This document shows positions 24,826 to 33,006 of a stretch of DNA of 64,000 bases, piece after piece. This DNA is from Helicobacter pylori oki112 (lineage in GTDB: Bacteria > Campylobacterota > Campylobacteria > Campylobacterales > Helicobacteraceae). Under the pieces are notes generated by a model. The model was not told where the DNA came from, ran no database searches, and was given only the letters and a program-made list of their open reading frames with translations. Position numbers and translations under genes: made by a program. The stretch lies in assembly GCF_000600085.1 (NCBI RefSeq), contig NZ_CP006821.1:1302001-1366000 (forward strand), read 5' to 3'. Position 1 is the stretch's first letter, and every line of letters begins with the position of its first letter.

Positions 24826-25964
24826 TTGTAAAACGCCTTAACCCTGATGCACTCAAAAGCGCTTTACAAAAAATAGGCCCAGAAAAGATCGCACAAGATC
24901 GTATGTGCCAAAAAGGCGTTAGCTTTGTTTTTGAAATCCAACATCTGCCCTTAAGCGCAACGCTGATTTTAAAGCAAGAGGCCATAAGCGTTGGGGGCGA
25001 TTTTGCCACGCCAAGAGATTGTATTTTAGCTAAAGAGCCTTTTTATGATGGGGTGTTGGTTGCGAGCGCTAGCCAATTAGAACGCCTTATTGTCAAGTGC
25101 CATTCCCAACCTTTTGGGCTTAAACATTTAGCGCAAGAATTAAAAAGCCACCTCAAAGCTCAAAAACCTAACGCTCCACAAATCATGGCGGTTTTAAACC
25201 TGACTCCGGATAGTTTCTATGAAAAGAGCCGGTTTGATAGTAAAAAAGCGCTTGAAGAAATCTATCAATGGCTAGAAAAGGGTATCAAACTCATTGATAT
25301 AGGCGCAGCCAGTTCAAGGCCACAGAGTGAAATCATTGATCCAAAAATAGAGCAAGATCGCTTAAAAGAAATTTTATTAGAAATCAAATCCCAAAAACTC
25401 TACCAATGCACTCAATTCAGCATAGACACCTACCATGCCCAAACCGCCCAAATGGCTTTAGAGCATTATTTTTCCATCCTTAATGATGTGAGCGGTTTTA
25501 GTAGCGCTGCAATGCTAGAAGTCGCCAAAGATTACAAGCCCACTTGCATTTTAATGCATGCTCAAAAAACCCCCAAAGACATGCAAGAAAATGTTTTTTA
25601 CCACAATTTATTTGATGAAATGGATCGCTTCTTTAAAGAAAAACTAGAGGTTTTAGAAAAATACGCGCTTCAAGATATTATTTTAGATATTGGGTTTGGA
25701 TTCGCTAAATTAAAAGAGCATAATTTAGCCTTAATCAAGCATTTAAGCCACTTTCTTAAATTCAAAAAACCCCTATTGGTGGGAGCGAGTCGTAAAAACA
25801 CGATCGGGCTTATCACTGGGCGTGAAGTTCAAGACCGGCTCGCTGGCACTTTGAGTTTGCATTTAATGGCGTTGCAAAACGGAGCGAGCGTTTTAAGAGT
25901 GCATGACATCGATGAGCATATCGATCTCATCAAGGTGTTTAAGAGTTTGGAAGAAACGGATTGA
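24822..25964 (+). CDS. folP: dihydropteroate synthase with N-terminal extension
   Basis: A 380-residue folate enzyme joining p-aminobenzoate to 6-hydroxymethyl-dihydropterin; the target of sulphonamides. The TIM-barrel core starts only at about residue 120 with IMAVLNLTPDSFYEKSRF. IDIGAASSRPQS, FSIDTYHAQTA, ILNDVSGF and KPLLVGASRKN follow in the normal order. The first 115 residues have no match to the barrel and form an extension also seen in relatives. The start overlaps the holB stop as ATGA. A strong bidirectional terminator follows. Confidence 0.93.
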   Translation: MIVKRLNPDALKSALQKIGPEKIAQDRMCQKGVSFVFEIQHLPLSATLILKQEAISVGGDFATPRDCILAKEPFYDGVLVASASQLERLIVKCHSQPFGLKHLAQELKSHLKAQKPNAPQIMAVLNLTPDSFYEKSRFDSKKALEEIYQWLEKGIKLIDIGAASSRPQSEIIDPKIEQDRLKEILLEIKSQKLYQCTQFSIDTYHAQTAQMALEHYFSILNDVSGFSSAAMLEVAKDYKPTCILMHAQKTPKDMQENVFYHNLFDEMDRFFKEKLEVLEKYALQDIILDIGFGFAKLKEHNLALIKHLSHFLKFKKPLLVGASRKNTIGLITGREVQDRLAGTLSLHLMALQNGASVLRVHDIDEHIDLIKVFKSLEETD

Positions 25965-26002
25965 ACCAAAATTTTTAGCTTTGATCCCACTGGGTGTTGG
26001 TT

Positions 26003-26034
26003 ATCATCAAAACGCTTAAAAGCGTTTTTGATGA
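26003..26034. terminator. bidirectional terminator between folP and the flagellar-type gene
   Basis: ATCATCAAAACGCTT pairs with AAGCGTTTTTGATGAT across a short loop, a stem of about 15 bp with one bulged T. Internal A and T runs supply a U tract on both strands, fitting the convergent genes on either side. Confidence 0.75.
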
Positions 26035-26059
26035 TCAGTTCTCCATTTAACCCTAATCT

Positions 26060-26521
26060 TTAAAGGATCACATCCATCGTTGAAGGGTTGTTATAAGCGT
26101 TTTGATAGCGTTGCAAAAAAGCGTTATGGTTGGTAGCGTTAAAGGTTTGAAAGGCTTTTTTGTGCAAGCCATTTATCGGTTGTTTGGGGGCGTTTTCCAC
26201 TTCTTTAGAGAATTTCCCGTTATAAAAATCCGTCAAACTATAGAGCGACTGAGCGGCCAAGCGTTTTTGGCTCTCATCCATTCCGGCCGTAGCCCTTAAA
26301 AAAGCCTCATACTCTCTATCGCTCATCAATTCTAAAACCAAAAAGCCGTAAGTTTCCCGCTTGTCAGGGTTAAAGGGGAGGTTTTCTGTTGGAGCGTCCT
26401 TTTTTTCTCGCTCTATTTTTTCTGTGTTTTCAATAGGAGCCAGGTCTTCTTTAGGAGCGCTTTTAGCGTTTAAAAGCCCATAGAGATTAGAATCAAACTG
26501 ATTGATAGAAGAAACAGCCAT
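26060..26521 (-). CDS. unknown protein, probably flagellar, sigma-54 controlled
   Basis: A 153-residue protein without signal peptide or membrane helix. The first 60 residues are low-complexity and charged (IENTEKIEREKKDAP), followed by a helical middle (YGFLVLELMSDREYEAFLRATAGMDESQKRL). It is the HP1233 counterpart, listed among RpoN-dependent class 2 flagellar genes in H. pylori as I recall. A sigma-54 promoter sits 40-50 bases upstream. The RATAGMDESQKRLAAQSLYSL segment is a helix-turn typical of rod or hook accessory proteins, but I cannot name a homologue. The start ATG is at 26521. Confidence 0.65.
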   Translation of the reverse strand: MAVSSINQFDSNLYGLLNAKSAPKEDLAPIENTEKIEREKKDAPTENLPFNPDKRETYGFLVLELMSDREYEAFLRATAGMDESQKRLAAQSLYSLTDFYNGKFSKEVENAPKQPINGLHKKAFQTFNATNHNAFLQRYQNAYNNPSTMDVIL

Positions 26522-26555
26522 GCGAATTTCCTGAAATTGAGTTTTACGCTGATAT

Positions 26556-26573
26556 AAGCAAAATCCATTCCCT
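26556..26573 (-). promoter_or_regulatory. sigma-54 (RpoN) promoter
   Basis: The minus strand reads TAGGGAATGGATTTTGCTT. GG at 26571-26570 and GC at 26559-26558 are separated by exactly 10 bases, the invariant -24/-12 spacing of sigma-54, with the T run and TTGCTT of the consensus. A start near 26546 would give a leader of about 25 nt for the gene ending at 26060. Confidence 0.78.
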
Positions 26574-26649
26574 AATGAGATGAGATCTTATGGCATGGGT
26601 TTTTAACAAAACAAGAGACTTGAAAAGCTTAAAAGAGTTTTCTTAGTGG

Positions 26650-26799
26650 CGTTCAAACCCTTTAAAAAGGGTCTAGGAGTTTATTTTCAAAAAGGATTCG
26701 TGTTTTTATGTTTTCATATTTCTATAAGGAGCTTGAAATGCTGAAGCTTCTAGAATTATTCTAGACAAAAGGTAAAACTCCTAGAGTATTGTTATAGCA
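26650..26799 (-). ncRNA. candidate structured RNA with its own promoter
   Basis: On the minus strand TGCTATAAC at 26799-26791 is an extended -10 box. The predicted start near 26786 falls on the 5' arm of an 11-bp perfect inverted repeat (26785-26775) that pairs with 26682-26672, closing a loop of about 90 nt. Inside lies the perfect palindrome TCTAGAATTATTCTAGA (26749-26765). After the closing stem comes a small hairpin ACCCTT/AAGGGT (26672-26657). No long frame exists. It could instead be a structured leader of the gene at 26060-26521 driven by a housekeeping promoter. Confidence 0.4.
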
Positions 26800-26861
26800 T
26801 GATTTTACCAATCAATGCAACTTTTATGCTTTTAGAGCTTAAAAACTTTAGTCTTAATTAG

Positions 26862-26890
26862 AGATTTTAGGTTAAACTACCCTAAAATCT
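26862..26890 (+). promoter_or_regulatory. inverted repeat before the DMT transporter gene
   Basis: AGATTTTAGG (26862-26871) and CCTAAAATCT (26881-26890) are a perfect 10-bp inverted repeat with a 9-base spacer, ending 15 bases before the ATG and next to the ribosome binding site AAAAGG. It may be an operator or a hairpin masking translation. Confidence 0.5.
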
Positions 26891-26905
26891 TTATGGGTAA
26901 AAGGC

Positions 26906-27802
26906 ATGCGTAACACCATTTTATTTGGCGTTTCAATGATACTCTTGGCAAATTTTTGCTTTGGAATCATGAGCGCGTTTGTTAAAATCACAGCGGATTA
27001 TTTTTCCCCTATGGAAAATGTGTTTTACCGCTCCATTACCATGACGCTCTTACTCTTACTTGTTTATCCTTTCAAACCCTACCGCTTAAAGAGTTACAAG
27101 CAAGGCGGTTTTAAAAAGCTCGCTTTTAGGGTCGTTGTAGGGGGATTGGCCATGTTAGCGTTTTTTTATAATATTGAAAAAATTTCGCTCGCTACTGCGA
27201 CGGCTTTCTCGCAATGCGCGCCGATTTATACGGTGCTTCTTTCCCCTTTGCTTTTGAAAGAAAAGCTCAAAAGAAGCGCGTTAATTTCCGCATGCATCGG
27301 GCTAGTGGGGGTGGTGTTGATCTCCGATCCTAGCGTGGAAAATGTGGGGCCGGTTGAAATTATTATGGGCTTATTGAGCGGGATTTTTGTGTCTTTAGCG
27401 TATATCACTTTAAGGGATTTGAGGGAATATTACGACAAGCAAGCCGTGATTTTAGCGTTCGCTTTTGGCATGAGCCTTCTTGGATTAGCGGGCATGTTCA
27501 TTGATATTCCTTTTTTATCCACAGGCATTCATATCCCTAGAAAAGAAGACATTTTGTGGATTTCTTTAATAGGGATTAACGGGACTTTAGGGCAGTATTT
27601 CTTAACTTATGCTTACATGAACGCGCCCGCTGGGATCATTGCCCCGATTGAATACACCCGCATTGTTTGGGGGCTGTTGTTTGGGCTGTATTTAGGCGAT
27701 AAATTTTTGGATCTTAAAAGCTCTTTAGGGGTGGCTTTGATTTTATGTTCAGGCTTACTCATTGCCTTGCCCGCTCTTTTAAAAGAATTAAAAAAAATTT
27801 AA
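26906..27802 (+). CDS. EamA/DMT-family transporter
   Basis: A 298-residue inner-membrane protein with about ten hydrophobic helices in two EamA repeats (about 8-135 and 150-290). Each repeat ends in the characteristic pattern: ATAFSQCAPIYTVLLSPLLL and PAGIIAPIEYTRIVWGLLFG. Members export or import metabolites such as amino acids or nucleotide-related compounds; the substrate here is unknown. The next gene starts 3 bases after the stop, suggesting a shared mRNA. A perfect inverted repeat lies in the leader. Confidence 0.8.
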   Translation: MRNTILFGVSMILLANFCFGIMSAFVKITADYFSPMENVFYRSITMTLLLLLVYPFKPYRLKSYKQGGFKKLAFRVVVGGLAMLAFFYNIEKISLATATAFSQCAPIYTVLLSPLLLKEKLKRSALISACIGLVGVVLISDPSVENVGPVEIIMGLLSGIFVSLAYITLRDLREYYDKQAVILAFAFGMSLLGLAGMFIDIPFLSTGIHIPRKEDILWISLIGINGTLGQYFLTYAYMNAPAGIIAPIEYTRIVWGLLFGLYLGDKFLDLKSSLGVALILCSGLLIALPALLKELKKI

Positions 27803-27805
27803 GCC

Positions 27806-29053
27806 ATGCAACTAAGCCCCTTACAAAGCGCTCTGTTATACTTTAGCTATTTTATTTATCCAGAGAAAAAAACAAGAAGCTTTGATTTAAGCGATTTAGT
27901 CTTTACCATCATGGTTTTTTTAATCCTGGCTTTGGGGTTGTTGATGAGTGGAGAAATTTCTATCAGCTACAATGAAGCGAAGGATTTTTTTTATAGCAGC
28001 GCATGGTTTGTTCAAATCGCTCAAAAAAGCACTGAAATTTTGGGTCAAAACGATTTGGCTTTGAGATTGCCTTTTTTGATCGCTCATCTCATTAACATGT
28101 TTTTATTTTATTTGATAGGGCGAAAGATTTTAAAAAAGCCTAAAGACGCCCTTTATGTGGTATTGACTTACGCTTTATTGCCTGGGGTGAATCTCTTTGC
28201 GATTTTATTGGCTAAAAGCGTGCTGGTGTTAAGCCTTGGGCTTTTAGTCAGCTATTTATATATCAAAACCCAAAAAATCCCTTATTTAACCCTCAGCGCT
28301 TGCGCGTTTTTAGACGGCGCGTTCATCCCGCTTTTACTAGGGGTTTTTGCCTACGCTTTAAGAAAACGCTATTTTAAGAGTGCGATCTTTATTTTGGTGG
28401 GTTTAGGCGTGAATACCGCTCTTTTTAGCGGGAGTTTCAATAAGGGCTTGCCTAGTGGGTATTTCATAGACACATGCTTAGAACTCATGCTTTTATACTC
28501 GCCCTTATTGTTCCTCTACTACCCTTATACACTCTATAAAGCCCTTTTGGATAAAAAGCCATCGTTATTAGCCTTTATGAGCGCGAGCGGTTGGCTTTTC
28601 CCTTTGCTTTTGAGCATGCGCCAAGAGATAGATTTAAGAACTTTCGCCCCCTTAGCGTTAATCGGTTTGCCTTTGTTTGTTAAAAGCGTTTTAAATAGCC
28701 TTAGGGTGCGTTTGAAGGAATTTAGGGGGCAATATTATTTGCGCATTTTTAGTTTGTATCTTTTAATGCTCACTGAAACGCTTTTTTTATGGGGGAGTAA
28801 AATTTCTGGCGCTAATGAAAAATTATTAAACCGGCATTTCTTAGCCAAAGAAGTCGCTACAGCCTTGCAATTAAGGGGTATCCATCAAATCCGCACTAAC
28901 GATAAACAACTCGCTTTAAGGCTCCAATTCTATGGCATTAAAGAAGGGGGGAGGTTAAGACTGATTAACACTAAGATTTCTAAAAAACGCCCGGATATTA
29001 CAATCATCTACGCTGATAAAATTCTACAATCCTATAGTTTGGTGTGCCATTAA
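27806..29053 (+). CDS. polytopic membrane protein, ArnT/PMT-like (GT-C fold)
   Basis: A 415-residue protein with about ten membrane helices. An N-terminal loop ISYNEAKDFFYSSA just after the first helix resembles the acidic catalytic loop of GT-C glycosyltransferases such as ArnT. It is followed by DLALRLPFLIAHLINMFLFYLIGR, close to the LRLPSALxxxL block of that family. The usual DE pair appears as NEAKD, so activity is uncertain. A role in lipid-linked sugar transfer at the periplasmic face is an inference. It follows the DMT transporter gene by 3 bases. Confidence 0.6.
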   Translation: MQLSPLQSALLYFSYFIYPEKKTRSFDLSDLVFTIMVFLILALGLLMSGEISISYNEAKDFFYSSAWFVQIAQKSTEILGQNDLALRLPFLIAHLINMFLFYLIGRKILKKPKDALYVVLTYALLPGVNLFAILLAKSVLVLSLGLLVSYLYIKTQKIPYLTLSACAFLDGAFIPLLLGVFAYALRKRYFKSAIFILVGLGVNTALFSGSFNKGLPSGYFIDTCLELMLLYSPLLFLYYPYTLYKALLDKKPSLLAFMSASGWLFPLLLSMRQEIDLRTFAPLALIGLPLFVKSVLNSLRVRLKEFRGQYYLRIFSLYLLMLTETLFLWGSKISGANEKLLNRHFLAKEVATALQLRGIHQIRTNDKQLALRLQFYGIKEGGRLRLINTKISKKRPDITIIYADKILQSYSLVCH

Positions 29054-29131
29054 ATTAATTCTTTAAAAAGCGTTTTATCTAAAAAACGATAAAATACACT
29101 CTAAAAATAAATAAAATACGCGAGAAAAACC

Positions 29132-29683
29132 ATGAGACTCAAACTAACCCATATAAACCATATAAGCCATAAGATTGCCAATGACTTTATCCATTCAAAA
29201 CTATTAGAATTAAAAGCCCCTAGAGAATTATTGTGCGAATTGATAGAGGGGATTTTGGAAAAAAGCGTTAAAAAAGAAAACGCCATAGATGAGCAAGCCA
29301 GAGAGCTTTTAGAAGAAAACACCGATGAGATAGAATTCATGCGGATGGATGAAAGGCAGCTTTTTTGGATGATTAAAAGACAGATCGCTCAAAAAGAGGG
29401 CTTCCATTTGTTTTGGGAAGAAAGGTGCAACGATTTGTCGCACCAGATTTTGAATAAAATCTTAGATGAGGATTTGATCATGTTTAGCGTGTCAGAGAAT
29501 TTGATAAGAAATTTGATTTACAAATCCATTGACACCTATTCTAAAGCGTATGAAAGCATTGAAAATAAAGTGCATGAAAAAATCAAGCATTACAAACGCA
29601 AACTGCCCGTAGGGAGCGATGAATACGAGTTGGTGTTTGAAAGGCTCTATGAAGAAGAATTAAGGCGTAAGGGCTTTTTATAA
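29132..29683 (+). CDS. DUF507-family protein
   Basis: A 183-residue, highly charged, mostly helical cytoplasmic protein (19% or more lysine and glutamate by eye). Its DUF507 features are the N-terminal MRLKLTHINHISHKIANDF and the C-terminal ERLYEEELRRKGFL. The family is confined to epsilonproteobacteria and aquificales-type lineages and has no established function. Its stop codon overlaps the carA start (TAATG), so translation is coupled to carbamoyl-phosphate synthesis. Confidence 0.75.
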   Translation: MRLKLTHINHISHKIANDFIHSKLLELKAPRELLCELIEGILEKSVKKENAIDEQARELLEENTDEIEFMRMDERQLFWMIKRQIAQKEGFHLFWEERCNDLSHQILNKILDEDLIMFSVSENLIRNLIYKSIDTYSKAYESIENKVHEKIKHYKRKLPVGSDEYELVFERLYEEELRRKGFL

Positions 29684-30810
29684 TGGTTTCTCTCTATTTA
29701 GAAAACGGGCTTTTTTTGCAAGCGCAAAGTTTTGGGGCTAGCGGCACGCAAGTAGGCGAGCTTGTTTTTAACACTTCTATGAGTGGCTATCAAGAAGTCA
29801 TTAGCGACCCTAGCTATAAGGGGCAATTTGTGGTTTTTAGCATGCCTGAAATTGGGGTTGTGGGCGCTAATTCTAAAGATGATGAATCCTTTTTTTCATG
29901 TGCAGGGATTTTAGCGCGCCATTACAACGATTTTTTTTCTAACTCAAGGGCGGATTTTAGCTTGAGCGCTTATTTGAAAGAGCGTGGCGTTTTAGGGGTT
30001 TGTGGCGTTGATACCAGAAGTTTGATCAAAACCTTACGCCATCATGGGTGCTTGATGATGGTCGCTTCCACGATAGAGCATGACAAAAACAAGCTTGAAG
30101 AAATTTTAAAAAACGCCCCTAGAATTTCCCAATCCCCCCTAGTGTCTAGCGTTTCTACGCCAAAAATCATCACGCACCAGCGCGCGACTTTTGATTTCAA
30201 AACTCTAGATTACAAGCCTTTTGATGAAAAAGCCTCTCATAAAATTATCGCCGTGTTAGACTTTGGGGCTAAGGGCAATATTTTAAACGAGCTTCAAAAT
30301 GTGGGGTTAAAAGCCCTTATTTACCCGCACCACACTAAGGCTAGCGAGCTGATTAAGGCCTATGAAAAAAAAGAAATTAGCGGGATTTTCCTCTCTAACG
30401 GGCCTGGCGATCCTTTGAGCTTGCAGCAAGAAATTGGAGAAATCAAACAGCTCATTAACGCTAAAATCCCCATGTTTGGCATTTGCTTAGGGCATCAATT
30501 GCTCTCTATCGCGCAAGGCTACCCTACTTACAAGCTCAAATTTGGCCATCATGGGAGCAACCACCCCGTTAAAAACCTAAAAACAAACGCCGTTGAAATC
30601 ACCGCACAAAACCACAACTATTGCGTCCCTGAAGAAATTGAAGAAATCGCCATTATCACGCACCGCAATCTTTTTGACAACACCATTGAGGGCGTGCGTT
30701 ATAAAAACGCTCCCATTATCTCTGTCCAGCACCACCCAGAAAGCAGCCCCGGCCCCAAAGAGAGCCATTATATTTTTAAGGAATTTGTGGAATTGTTAAA
30801 GGATTTTTAG
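29683..30810 (+). CDS. carA: carbamoyl-phosphate synthase small subunit
   Basis: A 375-residue glutaminase subunit that releases ammonia from glutamine for CarB in arginine and pyrimidine synthesis. The N-terminal domain has SMSGYQEVISDPSYKGQ and GVCGVDTRSL. The class I amidotransferase domain starts near residue 185, with FLSNGPGDP, the nucleophile elbow MFGICLGHQLL and the catalytic H/E of SVQHHPESSPGP. The length is normal. carB is not in this window. It overlaps the DUF507 gene upstream. Confidence 0.96.
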   Translation: MVSLYLENGLFLQAQSFGASGTQVGELVFNTSMSGYQEVISDPSYKGQFVVFSMPEIGVVGANSKDDESFFSCAGILARHYNDFFSNSRADFSLSAYLKERGVLGVCGVDTRSLIKTLRHHGCLMMVASTIEHDKNKLEEILKNAPRISQSPLVSSVSTPKIITHQRATFDFKTLDYKPFDEKASHKIIAVLDFGAKGNILNELQNVGLKALIYPHHTKASELIKAYEKKEISGIFLSNGPGDPLSLQQEIGEIKQLINAKIPMFGICLGHQLLSIAQGYPTYKLKFGHHGSNHPVKNLKTNAVEITAQNHNYCVPEEIEEIAIITHRNLFDNTIEGVRYKNAPIISVQHHPESSPGPKESHYIFKEFVELLKDF

Positions 30811-30916
30811 GGGTTTTTAAAACAGCACCTATAGAGGCTGAAAAAGCGCTTTAAAAATAGATTTAAATCTTTTTATCAAAAAATCTCACATTTACTCTAA
30901 ATTAGTTCTCTTGCAA

Positions 30917-30953
30917 TAGTATTCTCTCGCAATAATTGTTATTGTTATTGCGA
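30917..30953 (+). promoter_or_regulatory. amiF promoter region with inverted repeat
   Basis: TAGTAT at 30917-30922 is a plausible -10 box. Directly after it TCGCAATAA (30927-30935) and TTATTGCGA (30945-30953) form a perfect 9-bp inverted repeat with a 9-base spacer. If transcription starts near 30929, the repeat becomes a hairpin at the very 5' end of the mRNA. amiF belongs to the acid-responsive ArsRS regulon in H. pylori, so an operator is the other option. Confidence 0.45.
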
Positions 30954-30976
30954 CAAAACTTTTAGAAGGAGTTATT

Positions 30977-31981
30977 ATGGGAAGTATCGGTAGTATGGGC
31001 AAACCTATTGAAGGGTTTTTAGTGGCAGCCATTCAGTTTCCTGTGCCAATTGTCAATAGCCGTAAGGATATTGATCACAATATTGAAAGCATTATCAGAA
31101 CCTTGCATGCGACTAAAGCGGGGTATCCGGGAGTGGAACTTATCATTTTCCCTGAGTATAGCACGCAAGGTTTGAATACCGCTAAGTGGCTTAGCGAAGA
31201 GTTTTTATTAGATGTCCCGGGTAAAGAGACAGAGCTATACGCTAAGGCGTGTAAAGAGGCGAAAGTTTATGGTGTTTTTTCAATCATGGAACGCAATCCT
31301 GATTCTAACAAAAACCCCTACAATACCGCCATTATCATCAATCCGCAAGGTGAAATCATTTTAAAATACCGCAAGCTATTCCCATGGAATCCCATTGAAC
31401 CATGGTATCCTGGGGATTTAGGAATGCCTGTGTGCGAGGGTCCGGGTGGATCAAAATTAGCCGTGTGCATTTGCCATGACGGCATGATTCCAGAGCTCGC
31501 TAGAGAAGCAGCCTATAAAGGGTGCAATGTGTATATCCGCATTTCAGGCTATAGCACTCAAGTCAATGATCAGTGGATTTTGACCAACCGCTCCAACGCA
31601 TGGCACAATTTGATGTATACCGTGAGCGTGAATTTAGCCGGCTATGATAATGTCTTTTACTACTTTGGTGAGGGGCAAATCTGTAACTTTGATGGCACGA
31701 CTCTTGTTCAAGGGCACCGCAACCCTTGGGAGATTGTAACCGGGGAAATCTATCCTAAAATGGCAGACAACGCTCGCTTAAGCTGGGGCTTAGAAAACAA
31801 CATTTACAACCTAGGCCATAGAGGGTATGTGGCTAAACCGGGCGGAGAACATGACGCAGGCTTAACCTACATCAAAGACTTAGCCGCTGGTAAATACAAA
31901 TTGCCTTGGGAAGATCACATGAAAATCAAAGATGGCTCTATTTATGGCTACCCTACCACCGGTGGGCGTTTTGGGAAATAA
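30977..31981 (+). CDS. amiF: formamidase AmiF
   Basis: A 334-residue nitrilase-superfamily enzyme hydrolysing formamide to formate and ammonia, which helps the cell resist acid. The catalytic triad is visible: Glu60 in FPEYSTQG, Lys133 in [10 protein letters not shown] and Cys166 in [11 protein letters not shown], matching the H. pylori AmiF structure. The start follows AGAAGGAG at ideal spacing. The gene is monocistronic: 166 bases of spacer upstream and a hairpin downstream. The paralogous amidase AmiE is not in this window. Confidence 0.96.
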   Translation: MGSIGSMGKPIEGFLVAAIQFPVPIVNSRKDIDHNIESIIRTLHATKAGYPGVELIIFPEYSTQGLNTAKWLSEEFLLDVPGKETELYAKACKEAKVYGVFSIMERNPDSNKNPYNTAIIINPQGEIILKYRKLFPWNPIEPWYPGDLGMPVCEGPGGSKLAVCICHDGMIPELAREAAYKGCNVYIRISGYSTQVNDQWILTNRSNAWHNLMYTVSVNLAGYDNVFYYFGEGQICNFDGTTLVQGHRNPWEIVTGEIYPKMADNARLSWGLENNIYNLGHRGYVAKPGGEHDAGLTYIKDLAAGKYKLPWEDHMKIKDGSIYGYPTTGGRFGK

Positions 31982-32000
31982 TCCCTAACCTTGTATTTTT

Positions 32001-32028
32001 GCTAGAACCTGTTTTTAAAGGTTCTAGC
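32001..32028 (+). terminator. hairpin after amiF
   Basis: GCTAGAACCT (32001-32010) and AGGTTCTAGC (32019-32028) form a perfect 10-bp stem with an 8-nt loop, 19 bases after the amiF stop. The T-rich tail (TATTTTAATTTTT) begins about 8 bases later, so it is an imperfect intrinsic terminator. Confidence 0.6.
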
Positions 32029-32060
32029 GTCCCCCCTATTTTAATTTTTCCAATCAATTT

Positions 32061-32326
32061 TTACGAATAGTCTTCCATTGTAGAACATGTAAAAAAACCC
32101 ATAATAAGCGTAAGCCCCCATAAAGCGATATAACCCATGCAAAACCATGTTATTTTTGATAAAGACCACCACCCCATTGCGGCTGATAGAACGCTAAAAT
32201 CTGTAATAATTTTATAGCCACAATAGATCATTCCCGCTAAACATGCCAATTTATGAGCATGGTAGTAAGCGCTAATCCCAAAACCACCATCAAGATTGAT
32301 AAAAGAATACGAGACCAAGACCCCAT
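32061..32326 (-). pseudogene. small three-helix membrane protein, frameshifted
   Basis: An ATG at 32326 with AAGGAG upstream opens a frame whose first 26 residues include the membrane helix ILLSILMVVLGLALTTMLI, ending at a TAG (32239-32237). The frame one base away continues with LACLAGMIYCGYKII and WFCMGYIALWGLTLIMGFF, two more helices, to the stop at 32061. Adding one T in the AAATTGGC stretch near 32250 would join them into an 88-residue, three-helix protein. So the gene is either newly broken or wrongly read here. The function is unknown. Confidence 0.65.
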
Positions 32327-32432
32327 GACAACTCCTTAAACATCAAATGTTGTATTATATCGTTTTTTTTTATTTGTCAAGGGGGTTTATCAGTTAGATA
32401 GAGTGTTTTTAATGTTTATAAAACAATAGCAT

Positions 32433-33005
32433 TTATAACGATGCAATTTCAGCCCCTAATTTTAGCGCCCCTAACAAGCCTTCCACATTCAGCCCTAACC
32501 CCACGCTCAAATTCTCGCTTGAGCTTTTAATATAGGGCCTATGAAAGTCTTCTAACCGCACGCAGCCCGTGCTTTCTTGCCACAATCCGCTCTCTAAATA
32601 TTTTTCTATCTCGCTAGAATCAAACGCCTTTAAACGCGCTCTAAAAACCGATAGATCCAACCATTCTAGTTTAGGAGAAATCAATGCAGAGCAGGTTAAA
32701 ACCTCTATTTCATTGCCATTTTGGAGTTTTAAAAATTCAAGGGCTTCTCGCTTGTTTTTAGCTTTTCGTTGCATGCGATTACCCACGCTCACCACGCTAT
32801 CAGCCACCACGATAACGCAATTATTCGCAAGTAATTCTTTAGCTTTTTCCAATTTCCCCTTGCACGCCAGATAGACAAACTCTCTAGGGTCTGTGGTTTT
32901 TAGGTTTTCTTCATCAAAATAGAGTGCTTTTTGTTCAAACTTAATCCCATGCTCTTTTAAAAGATTCGCCCTAGCGCTGGATTGAGAGCCTAAAATAAGC
33001 TCCAT
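32433..33005 (-). CDS. maf: Maf-family nucleotide pyrophosphatase
   Basis: A 190-residue nucleoside-triphosphate pyrophosphatase of the Maf/YhdE type. The N-terminal GSQSSARANLLKEHGIKFE is the family signature (usually SxSPRR), and VVADSVVSVGNRMQRKAKN is the central block with the conserved D and K. Maf proteins hydrolyse dTTP, UTP or modified pyrimidine nucleotides and can affect septation. It begins 1 base after the alaS stop, so it is co-transcribed with alaS. Confidence 0.88.
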   Translation of the reverse strand: MELILGSQSSARANLLKEHGIKFEQKALYFDEENLKTTDPREFVYLACKGKLEKAKELLANNCVIVVADSVVSVGNRMQRKAKNKREALEFLKLQNGNEIEVLTCSALISPKLEWLDLSVFRARLKAFDSSEIEKYLESGLWQESTGCVRLEDFHRPYIKSSSENLSVGLGLNVEGLLGALKLGAEIASL

Positions 33006-33006
33006 G

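Noticed and set aside
24822..25180. The N-terminal 115 residues of FolP as a separate fused enzyme
   Set aside because: No motif of another folate enzyme, such as HPPK or aldolase, is visible; it looks like a lineage-specific extension.
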